Assembly (NCBI RefSeq): GCF_039538765.1
Contig: NZ_BAABCJ010000002.1
Coordinates: 744,001-808,000, forward strand
Source: Zhihengliuella alba
Lineage (GTDB): Bacteria > Actinomycetota > Actinomycetes > Actinomycetales > Micrococcaceae
Reading direction: 5' to 3'
Length of the DNA stretch: 64,000 nucleotides
The notes beneath the pieces were generated by a model that saw only the letters and a list, made by a program, of their open reading frames with translations, had not been told where the DNA came from and ran no database searches. Made by a program: the position numbers and the translations under genes. Positions 57,965-64,000 of the stretch are shown one piece after another. Position 1 is the stretch's first letter, and each line of letters begins with the position of its first letter.

Positions 57965-58522
57965 TCAGGACGGGGCCAGGTCGCGGCTGCGCACCACCCG
58001 GGCCGCATGCCCGGCCGCGGCGCGGAGGGCCTCCTCGGTCTGGGCTCCCCGCAGGTGAGCGTCCAGGAAGGCGGCGAAGAAACCGTCGCCGGCACCGTTG
58101 GTGTCGACGACGTCGTCCACCGGAACCGCCTCGACCTCCAGGAAGCCGTCCTCGGGCGTGAGCGCCGTGGCGCCCTCCGCACCGTGCGTGCACACGGCCA
58201 GCCGGGCGCCGGCGTCGACTCGGGCACGGAGGAAGTCCCGCCACGCGGGCAGCCCGTCCGAGCTGAGGAAGACGTGCGTGCCCTGCTCCAACCACGGTCG
58301 GTGGAAGTCGCTGTCGCCGTCGTAGTCGTGCAGGTCCACCCAGGCGTCGCGTCCGCGCTCGCGCGCGGCCGCGAGGACCGGCAGCGCGTGCGGCGCGAGA
58401 TCGACCACGACGGCCGATGCGGCGTCCAGGACCTCGACCACGCGGCGTGGGAGGCCGTCGACGCGCTCGGGCTCCCCGGGCGTCTGCAGGTAGATGGAGA
58501 CGCGACCGCCCAGCGAATCCAT
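57965..58522 (-). pseudogene. N-terminally truncated PfkB-family sugar kinase
   Basis: The frame carries only the second half of a PfkB kinase: HLNLMDSLGGRVSIYLQTPGE, then VDLHDYDGDSDFH, and the catalytic DTNGAGDGFFAAFLDA with the base Asp. The N-terminal part, about 100 residues with the sugar-binding and GG motifs, is missing. Only 60 nt separate the frame from the upstream gene. ATG 58522 has no good ribosome binding site; the frame opens at TTG 58564. A deletion or a decayed gene is likely. A shortened functional protein is less likely. Confidence 0.65.
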
Positions 58523-58563
58523 GAGGTTGAGATGCTTCTCGGTCCTCCCTCCGCGGCGCAGCA

Positions 58564-58581
58564 AATCGCTGCGTAGCGATT
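58564..58581. other. Palindrome at the truncation point
   Basis: AATCGCT-gcgt-AGCGATT, followed by a shorter CGCT/AGCG hairpin (58582-58592). It marks the place where the kinase homology begins. Confidence 0.5.
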
Positions 58582-58624
58582 CGCTGCCTAGCGGCTCGGG
58601 TCCGAGGGGCGCGAACGCGCGGGC

Positions 58625-59308
58625 CTAGTCAGGCAGCCCGGCCGTGTCACCGCCGGCGGCGAGGCCGGCCTCGATCTTCCGGCGGTGCGCCGCCTCCCAG
58701 TCGCCGAGGCTCTGGGACTCCTCGCCGGCGTCGCGCTCGACCGCGGCGCCGAGCAGCTCGGCCGCCCGGTGCGCCTCGACCACCACGATGCCCTCCTCGT
58801 CGGCCACGACGACGTCGCCGGTGCGCACCCGGACCCCGCCGACGGTGGCCTCACCGGACGGGAGGACGCCCTGCTTGGTGCCGGGTTTCGGGAACACGCC
58901 GCGGGCGAAGACCGGGAACTCCGCGTCGCGGACCTCCTGGAGGTCGCGGATGGTGCCGTCGACGACGAAGGCCGCGATGCCGCGGCGCTGGGCGACCGCG
59001 CAGACATTGCCGCCGGCGACGGCGAGCGGCGATCCGCCGGAGTCGACGACGATCACGGATCCCGGCTCCGCACGGTAGATCGCGGCGTGCATCATGAGGT
59101 TGTCGCCGGGGACGCAGCGCACCGCGTAGGCGGGGCCGGTCACGCGCGGCATGCCCGGCCAGAGGGGGCCGATCCCCGGATCCATGACGCGGTCGACGTC
59201 GACCAGGTCGGCGACGGAGGTGGGCGAGACATCCGGAAGCAGGTCGGTCGGCCGGCGCGTCTCTCCGAGTTCGCGGTCGGCACCGTGCGCAGTTGCGTCG
59301 TCAGTCAT
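58625..59308 (-). CDS. RraA-family protein (aldolase-like)
   Basis: The 227-residue protein has the RraA/HMG-aldolase pattern PRVTGPAYAVRCVPGDNL, VVDSGGSPLAVAGGN and VVDGTIRDLQEVRDAEFPVFARG, the last giving the conserved Arg-Asp pair. Members are 4-hydroxy-4-methyl-2-oxoglutarate aldolases or RNase E inhibitors. With no protocatechuate 4,5-cleavage genes around, the substrate is open. The ATG at 59308 is preferred. It is upstream of the truncated kinase in the same direction. Confidence 0.85.
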   Translation of the reverse strand: MTDDATAHGADRELGETRRPTDLLPDVSPTSVADLVDVDRVMDPGIGPLWPGMPRVTGPAYAVRCVPGDNLMMHAAIYRAEPGSVIVVDSGGSPLAVAGGNVCAVAQRRGIAAFVVDGTIRDLQEVRDAEFPVFARGVFPKPGTKQGVLPSGEATVGGVRVRTGDVVVADEEGIVVVEAHRAAELLGAAVERDAGEESQSLGDWEAAHRRKIEAGLAAGGDTAGLPD

Positions 59309-59366
59309 ACCCGTAGCAAACCATGCACCGGGCCTGCGCGACAGCATCGATTGAGCCCACTAAAAA

Positions 59367-59409
59367 GACTCCGCCGGCCTCCTGCTGTGCGCGGGATGCC
59401 GACGGAGTC
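59367..59409 (-). terminator. Rho-independent terminator of tRNA-Ala(CGC)
   Basis: On the minus strand GACTCCGTCGGC and GCCGGCGGAGTC form a 12-bp stem (one mismatch) followed by TTTTTAG. It starts 6 nt after the tRNA. Confidence 0.85.
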
Positions 59410-59415
59410 CAGATG

Positions 59416-59488
59416 TGGAGCTTAGGGGAATCGAACCCCTGACCTTTTCATTGCGAACGAAACGCTCTACCAACTGAGCTAAAGCCCC
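59416..59488 (-). tRNA. tRNA-Ala, anticodon CGC
   Basis: The 73-nt cloverleaf has acceptor GGGGCTT/AAGCTCC (one G-U), D arm GCTC-AGTTGGTA-GAGC, anticodon stem TTTCG/TGAAA with loop TTCGCAA giving CGC, and T arm AGGGG-TTCGATT-CCCCT. The discriminator is A and CCA is not encoded. It reads GCG codons, which are common in this genome. Confidence 0.93.
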
Positions 59489-59590
59489 ATGCCGACTGCT
59501 GCGAGTCGGACGAAAGCTAGATTAGCCCCGGAACCGGCCTCGGCCCAAATTCTCGCGTCGGACCCGCGGCGACGCCCACGTCGCGCGCCC

Positions 59591-59809
59591 CTACTCGGCG
59601 GGCTGCTCCGACTTGTGCTTCTCCGCGGCCTCGCGGGACGCGGCATACTGGCGCTCCACGTACGCCTCGAACTCGGAGCGCTCGACGCGCCACAGGCCGC
59701 GTCCGCCGATCTGGATGGCCGGCAGCTCGCCGGAGCGCACCAGCCCTCGGACCACGGGCATGTTGACGTTGAGCTCCTCGGCCACGTCTTCGAGTCGCAT
59801 GAATCGCAT
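59591..59809 (-). CDS. BldC/excisionase-type MerR-like DNA-binding protein
   Basis: The 72-residue protein is a single winged helix: MRLEDVAEELNVNMPVVRGL, SGELPAIQIGGRGLWRVERSEFEAYVERQ. This is the pattern of helix-turn-helix domain-17 proteins such as BldC. The charged C-terminal tail is short. The start at 59809 has TAAATT 7 nt upstream. It is probably a small transcriptional regulator; no target is visible nearby. Confidence 0.85.
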   Translation of the reverse strand: MRFMRLEDVAEELNVNMPVVRGLVRSGELPAIQIGGRGLWRVERSEFEAYVERQYAASREAAEKHKSEQPAE

Positions 59810-59816
59810 ACACACG

Positions 59817-59822
59817 AATTTA
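59817..59822 (-). promoter_or_regulatory. Leaderless -10 element
   Basis: TAAATT on the minus strand lies 7 nt before the ATG at 59809. Confidence 0.55.
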
Positions 59823-59974
59823 CAGCCATCAAACGCTCCCATCCATCCCCGGCCTCCGCCTGTGGAGGGAGAGCGGTCACGACCGCCCCGAACGTGCATG
59901 CGACGCAACACTTTGAGCGCCTCGCGCGCCAGCGCCTACCGTTAGAGCACATCCCTATCCGGACGAGGAACCCC

Positions 59975-60457
59975 ATGTCATCGCAGCGCTACCAACTCGA
60001 CGCCACGGACAAGCGCATCCTGCTGGCGCTCGACGAGGATCCTCGCGTTCCCACGCTCATGCTCTCCCAGCAGCTCGGCCTCGCCCGAGGCACGGTCCAG
60101 TCCCGCCTGGAGAAGCTCGCCGCCGCCGGGGTCCTGCTCGAGAACAGCATCCGGGTCACCCCCGCAGCGCTCGGTCACCCGGTCTCGGCGTCCGTCGACG
60201 CGCAGGTGGAGCAGTCCAGGCTGGACGACGCCGTCGCGGCCCTCGCCGAGATCCCGGAGGTCCTGGAGTGCCTGGCCCCAGCAGGCGACACGGACCTGCG
60301 GATCCGGATCGTCGCCCGCGACAGCGACCACCTCTACCGGGTGTCGGAGCAGATCCGGCTCTGCCCGGGCATCGAGCGCACGTCCACCACGATGTTCCTG
60401 CGCCAACTCATCCCGTTCCGGACGCGCGGCCTCCTCGCCGACGAGCAGGACCGCTAG
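59975..60457 (+). CDS. Lrp/AsnC-family regulator
   Basis: The 160-residue protein has the Lrp helix-turn-helix (LDATDKRILLALDEDPRV, then LSQQLGLARGTVQSRLEKLA) and the C-terminal ligand-binding domain with GDTDLRIRIVARD. It responds to an amino acid in its family. GAGGA lies 5 nt before the ATG. It is divergent from the BldC-like gene and converges on the next gene with a 4-nt overlap. Confidence 0.9.
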   Translation: MSSQRYQLDATDKRILLALDEDPRVPTLMLSQQLGLARGTVQSRLEKLAAAGVLLENSIRVTPAALGHPVSASVDAQVEQSRLDDAVAALAEIPEVLECLAPAGDTDLRIRIVARDSDHLYRVSEQIRLCPGIERTSTTMFLRQLIPFRTRGLLADEQDR

Positions 60458-61164
60458 AAACCGACCGTCAGGTCCTCGAGCGGAACATCGGAGACGGTGA
60501 CCGCCCACCAGTACACGCCGGCCATCAGCGCCGCGCTGGCCGCCATCCACACGCCGGTCAGCTTCAGCAGGAACCGCACCTCCTCGCGCCGCACGGGCCC
60601 CTGGTCGCCGCCGAGATCGCCCCCACCGCGAATCGGGCGCTCGATCGACGTCGCCGGTCCGCCGCCGTCCGTCAACGGCGCCACCACGCCGCTCCTGTCC
60701 GGCTGGTCGGCTGCGGATTCGCCGTCGAGTCCACCTTCTACCTCGCGACCGGGCTCAGCCGTCCCGGTCGCCTCGGCCAGCCGGGTGGCGCCGCCGTGGC
60801 GCGCACCGCCGTCGTTCGCGCCCGGGGCCGCGAGCGGCGCGCGGCCGGGGATGCGGATCTCGTCGTCGCCGGCGGCCAGGGCACGCCGCTGCGCCGGGGC
60901 CAGCAGAGCGTTGGGTGCGTGGTCCGTGGAGCCGTCGTCGAGCAACGCGACGGTCACGTCGAAATCGCGGCTGCGGTAGAAGCCCACCGCACGCTCCCCG
61001 TGGCGCGCCAGCAGGACGTCGACGGCCACGCCGTGGCGGGGATCGCGGCGGGCGGCCTCTGCGGAGACGAACCGGCTGCGCGGAATCCGCCCCCGGTGCG
61101 CACGGGCTGGAGCAGTGCGCGGAGCGCGGGTGCCGTCCGGCCGGGCAGAGAAAAAGGAAGTCAC
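60454..61164 (-). CDS. Hypothetical membrane-anchored protein
   Basis: The 236-residue protein has an Arg/Ala-rich N-terminus, a beta-rich stretch (GVAVDVLLARHGERAVGFYR, FDVTVALLDDGS), a disordered Gly-rich middle and one C-terminal membrane helix (LLKLTGVWMAASAALMAGVYWW). No family can be named. TATGAT 6 nt before the GTG start is a very good leaderless promoter, which supports the gene. Confidence 0.7.
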   Translation of the reverse strand: MTSFFSARPDGTRAPRTAPARAHRGRIPRSRFVSAEAARRDPRHGVAVDVLLARHGERAVGFYRSRDFDVTVALLDDGSTDHAPNALLAPAQRRALAAGDDEIRIPGRAPLAAPGANDGGARHGGATRLAEATGTAEPGREVEGGLDGESAADQPDRSGVVAPLTDGGGPATSIERPIRGGGDLGGDQGPVRREEVRFLLKLTGVWMAASAALMAGVYWWAVTVSDVPLEDLTVGF

Positions 61165-61170
61165 GTTGCG

Positions 61171-61176
61171 ATCATA
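61171..61176 (-). promoter_or_regulatory. Leaderless -10 element
   Basis: TATGAT on the minus strand lies 6 nt before the GTG at 61164. It is the closest match to consensus among the leaderless sites here. Confidence 0.6.
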
Positions 61177-61284
61177 GGTTCGCCGAGGGCAGAACCGGGC
61201 GAAAAGTCGCCGAATTCACGGGCCCCTGTGACCGGGCGCGCTCACGTCCCGGTTGGTGTCACGTCGAACCCGCCTACTGCCTTT

Positions 61285-61548
61285 TCACGGAGCTGTGCCG
61301 TGCTTCTGCGTCTTATTGAACTTCCTACGCTGCGCGCTGCGGCCGACAAGAAATACTGTGAAAAGCGCGACGGACAACACTGCAAGCGCCACTGCGCGCC
61401 AGCCGAAGTCTTGCGCGTTGGTCACGTCTCCCGGGCTCTCAATTTCCTGAAACAGGATCGACGTCAGACCTGCGAGCAGTAGCGCCAAAGCCCCGCTGAT
61501 GACAGCACCGATGAGAGATATTCTCAGCCAAGTCCGGTGGTGGCTCAT
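61285..61548 (-). CDS. Small two-helix membrane protein
   Basis: The 87-residue protein has two hydrophobic helices (LISLIGAVISGALALLLAG-like and VALAVLSVALFTVFLVG) and a basic C-terminus (RRKFNKTQKHG). GAGGAG lies 9 nt before ATG 61548. Its DNA is clearly less GC-rich than its neighbours. No family recognised; it may be a recent acquisition. Confidence 0.6.
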   Translation of the reverse strand: MSHHRTWLRISLIGAVISGALALLLAGLTSILFQEIESPGDVTNAQDFGWRAVALAVLSVALFTVFLVGRSAQRRKFNKTQKHGTAP

Positions 61549-61659
61549 GCGATGGATCTCCTCTTCGTCACGTCTCAACCTTCAGTTGTCGTCGTCCAGT
61601 TGCCACGGGCGCGATCCCCTCCCGATCTACCACCGGCCTCGGAACCGGCGACTCCGCCC

Positions 61660-62160
61660 CTAGGTGGAGGCGAAGTGCCAGAAGACGCCGATCACCCAGA
61701 CCGATGTGGCCAGGGCCGCGCAGCCGAACTCGACGAGGATCCCGATGCCGGTCGCCTTCAGGGCCGAGCCGGACGAGCGCAGCGCGGCCCCGAGGTCGCG
61801 GCGGCGTGCGTACTCGGATCCGAGCAGTCCGGCGCCGAAGCCGACGAACAACCCCACCACGGGGATGACGAACATCCCGACGACGGCCGCGACCAGGGCG
61901 ACGACGATCGAGCCGCGCGGGATCCGTTGACGCTTCAGGCTCCGCCCGGTGAGGACTGCGGAGGCGGACCAGCCGATGGACACGAGCGCGGCCCCGATGA
62001 TGCCCGTGGTCCAAGCAGCGGGCGAGCCTAGGAGCCAGGCCCAGCCCAGCAGCGCGATCAGCGCCAGCCAGCTCCCGGGAAGGATCGGGTAGACAGTGCC
62101 GAGCACGGCGACGAGCAGGAGGAGACCCACGACGATGGTCCCGATGACGGCCATTTCCAT
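61660..62160 (-). CDS. DUF456 membrane protein
   Basis: The 166-residue protein has four to five helices with a glycine-rich GTVYPILPGSWLALIALLGW and the loop RRRDLGAALRSSGSALKATGIGILVEFG typical of DUF456. Role unknown. GACACT lies 6 nt before the ATG, again a leaderless arrangement. Confidence 0.8.
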   Translation of the reverse strand: MEMAVIGTIVVGLLLLVAVLGTVYPILPGSWLALIALLGWAWLLGSPAAWTTGIIGAALVSIGWSASAVLTGRSLKRQRIPRGSIVVALVAAVVGMFVIPVVGLFVGFGAGLLGSEYARRRDLGAALRSSGSALKATGIGILVEFGCAALATSVWVIGVFWHFAST

Positions 62161-62166
62161 GGGCAC

Positions 62167-62172
62167 AGTGTC
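62167..62172 (-). promoter_or_regulatory. Leaderless -10 element
   Basis: GACACT on the minus strand lies 6 nt before the ATG at 62160. Confidence 0.4.
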
Positions 62173-62260
62173 CCACGCGGTCACTGGAGACGTTGGCCCA
62201 GGCGCGTCCGCCGGAGCCCGCCGGAGAGCATCCGCCCCCGGCCCGGAGACCCTCGGCGAG

Positions 62261-62278
62261 TAGGGTGGATGTGATCCA
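62261..62278 (+). promoter_or_regulatory. pxpA promoter and palindrome
   Basis: TAGGGT (62261-62266) is a possible -10 and overlaps TGGAT-GTG-ATCCA (62266-62278), a palindrome suitable for a GntR- or IclR-type repressor. AGGAGG follows before the pxpA ATG. Confidence 0.4.
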
Positions 62279-62304
62279 TACGACGGCGACAGGAGGACGG
62301 CATC

Positions 62305-63093
62305 ATGGCCTCGACCGGCCCGGAACCGGGCGTCATCGACCTCAACTGCGATGTCGGCGAGTCCTTCGGCGCCTGGACCCTGGGCGACGACGACGCGATC
62401 CTGCCGCTGGTCACCAGTGCCAACATCGCCTGCGGCTTCCATGGCGGCGACCCCTCCGTCATGCGTGCCACGGTGGCCACGGCGGCGGAGCGCGGCGTCG
62501 CCGTCGGCGCCCATGTGGCCTACCGCGATCTGGCGGGCTTCGGCCGCCGCTTCCTCGACTGCACGCCGGCCGAGCTCGCGGACGACGTGCTCTACCAGCT
62601 CGGTGCCCTGGACGCCTTCGCCCGGGCCGCCGGCACCCGCGTCTCCTACGTCAAGCCGCACGGCGCCCTCTACAACGCCATCGTGACGCACGAGCCGCAC
62701 GCCGGAGCGGTCGTCGAGGCCGTCGCGGCGTTCGGGGACCTGCCGGTGCTCGGGCTGCCGGGCGCCGCCGTGCTGCGGCTGGCCGAGGAGCGCGGGCTGC
62801 GCCCGGTGACCGAGGCCTTCGCCGACCGCGCCTACACCCCGGACGGGCGCCTGGTCCCGCGGCGCGAGCCCGGGGCCGTCCTCCACGACCCGGCGGCGAT
62901 CGCCGCGCGCATGGTGCGGCTGGCGACCACGGGGAGGGTCGAGGCGGTCGACGGCACGGAGATCGAGCTGTCCGCGGAGAGCATCTGCGTCCACGGCGAC
63001 ACGGCCGGCGCCGTGGAGATCGCCCGCCGGGTGCGCTCCGGCCTGGAGTCGGCCGGGGTGGAGCTGCGGAGGTTCGCATGGTGCGCCTCCTGA
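62305..63093 (+). CDS. pxpA: 5-oxoprolinase subunit A
   Basis: The 262-residue LamB/YcsF protein has the start IDLNCDVGESFGAW, ANIACGFHGGDP and YVKPHGALYN motifs, with metal-site histidines and aspartates. With PxpB and PxpC it opens 5-oxoproline to glutamate using ATP. AGGAGG lies 8 nt upstream. It overlaps the next gene by 16 nt. Confidence 0.93.
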   Translation: MASTGPEPGVIDLNCDVGESFGAWTLGDDDAILPLVTSANIACGFHGGDPSVMRATVATAAERGVAVGAHVAYRDLAGFGRRFLDCTPAELADDVLYQLGALDAFARAAGTRVSYVKPHGALYNAIVTHEPHAGAVVEAVAAFGDLPVLGLPGAAVLRLAEERGLRPVTEAFADRAYTPDGRLVPRREPGAVLHDPAAIAARMVRLATTGRVEAVDGTEIELSAESICVHGDTAGAVEIARRVRSGLESAGVELRRFAWCAS

Positions 63094-64000
63094 CCGTCGG
63101 CGCGCGGGCGCTGCTGATCGAGCTCGACTCGACGTCCGACGTCGTCCGGCTGCGTGGCCGGATCCCGGCCGCCCTCGAGGGGCTCGCCGGACTCGTGCCC
63201 GGCGCGCGCACGCTCCTGGTCCGCTTCGACTCGCGCGCCGCGCTCCGGGAGGCGCGGCCGCTCCTCGCCGAGCTCGCCCTCGGCAGCGGCGGTGACAGTC
63301 CCGGTGCCCGTGGCAGCGCAGGTGCCAGTGCCGGTGGTCTCGATGCCGACCCCGGCGCCGACCCCGGCGACGACTCGGCCACCGAGGGCAACGCCCCGGG
63401 CGCCCGTCCCGAGGCCGTGCGGATCGAAGTGGTGTACGACGGTGAGGACCTCGCCGAGATCTCCCGCCTCACCGGCCTGGAGCCGGACCGGATCGTCGCC
63501 GCGCACTCCGGCGTCGAGTGGATAGCGGCCTTCCCCGGGTTCGCCCCCGGTTTCGCGTACCTCGTCCCCGAGGCCGACACGGCGGACGCGCGGACCGCAG
63601 CGGACCTGCACCGGCTGCTGGCCGTCCCCCGGCGCACGACGCCCCGGACACGGGTGCCGTCCGGCTCCGTCGCGCTCGCGGGCGGCTTCTCCGCCGTCTA
63701 CCCGCAGGCCTCGCCCGGCGGCTGGCAGCTGATCGGGACGACCTCGGCCCCGCTCTGGCGGACAGACCGGGTGGACGGCACCGGTCGGCCCGCCCCAGCC
63801 CTCCTCGCGGCCGGGGCGCGCGTCCGCTTCGTGCCCGTCGAGGAACTGGCCCGGCCCGGCACGCCGGCGGATGGCTCACCGATGGATCGCTCGGCACTGC
63901 ACACCTCGACCGGCGCCCGCGCACTGCTCGTCGAGGACGCCGGGCTCCAGACCCTGGTCGAGGACCTCGGCCGGCCCGGCGGGGAGCGGTGGGGCGTCTC
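63078..64000 (+). CDS. Fused 5-oxoprolinase subunits B and C (partial)
   Basis: The frame is open from ATG 63078 to the window end (307 codons). Residues 1-265 are PxpB (KipI-like) with AAFPGFAPGFAYLVPE and VPSGSVALAGGFSAVYP. From about residue 285 the PxpC (biotin-dependent carboxyltransferase-like) domain begins with ALLVEDAGLQTLVEDLGRPG. A Gly/Ala/Asp-rich insert (about 73-113) interrupts PxpB. The gene continues beyond the window and is a translationally coupled partner of pxpA. Confidence 0.9.
   Translation, partial: MVRLLTVGARALLIELDSTSDVVRLRGRIPAALEGLAGLVPGARTLLVRFDSRAALREARPLLAELALGSGGDSPGARGSAGASAGGLDADPGADPGDDSATEGNAPGARPEAVRIEVVYDGEDLAEISRLTGLEPDRIVAAHSGVEWIAAFPGFAPGFAYLVPEADTADARTAADLHRLLAVPRRTTPRTRVPSGSVALAGGFSAVYPQASPGGWQLIGTTSAPLWRTDRVDGTGRPAPALLAAGARVRFVPVEELARPGTPADGSPMDRSALHTSTGARALLVEDAGLQTLVEDLGRPGGERWGV

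Overview
The window is ordinary chromosomal DNA from a high-GC (roughly 70 %) Gram-positive actinobacterium. The Micrococcales, most likely Micrococcaceae (the Arthrobacter/Kocuria/Citricoccus neighbourhood), fit best. Evidence is the CspA sequence, the beta-ketoadipate gene set with a fused PcaDC (PcaL), GC-ending codons throughout, a FurA-type repressor, GlnR-like boxes, and at least a dozen genes with a TANNNT -10 hexamer 5-7 nt before the start codon (leaderless transcription). No phage, insertion sequence or CRISPR array was seen. The genus cannot be fixed from the sequence alone.

Layout. 1-1540: GlnR-like boxes, nirD and a sirohydrochlorin chelatase-like gene (nitrite assimilation). 1541-3346: cspA with a long leader, then a luciferase-like oxidoreductase. 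3354-17267: aromatic catabolism. pcaF-pcaI-pcaJ-pcaR and a second run pobR-pobA-pcaH-pcaG-pcaB-pcaL convert 4-hydroxybenzoate through protocatechuate to acetyl-CoA and succinyl-CoA. Between them sit a small DUF gene, a secreted glycerophosphodiester phosphodiesterase and a 3-hydroxyisobutyryl-CoA hydrolase-like gene. 17268-24473: an XRE-cupin regulator divergent from a thioredoxin-reductase-like flavoprotein, a thioesterase, UDP-glucose dehydrogenase, an MFS exporter and a GH15 hydrolase. 24814-30986: a fructose PTS cluster fruR-fruK-fruA-ptsI-ptsH, translationally coupled as far as ptsI. 31336-33206: an NTF2-like protein coupled to an NCS1 permease. 33332-39492: proline use (putA, divergent lysR, putP).

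39842-51717: a small stress membrane protein, a fused SRPBCC-epimerase, a fatty-acid desaturase, an HAD phosphatase, a PfpI protein, a paired SMR exporter, an alcohol dehydrogenase, an intracellular-looking nuclease, pyruvate oxidase, a ChaA-type antiporter, a phosphoesterase and a pterin dehydratase. 51941-64000: two tRNA-Ala genes (GGC and CGC), an AI-2E-type permease, an MFS exporter, a Tag-family glycosylase, a Fur regulator, a Nudix protein, a lipoprotein, a kinase lacking its N-terminus, an RraA-like protein, BldC-like and Lrp-like regulators, several membrane proteins, and pxpA plus a pxpB-pxpC fusion that runs off the end.

The most striking non-coding feature is the leader of the ChaA-type antiporter at 49719. 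It has two 6-bp hairpins with identical ACGG tetraloops, followed at once by AGGA. This is the architecture of the guanidine-II (mini-ykkC) riboswitch, placed in front of a cation/proton antiporter family not usually treated as a guanidine exporter. Other points for follow-up are a possible antisense zinc-ribbon microprotein in the cspA leader, a Tag-family glycosylase missing three of four zinc ligands, palindromes suited to the two IclR regulators and to Fur, and short tandem repeats that span or start at stop codons of three genes.
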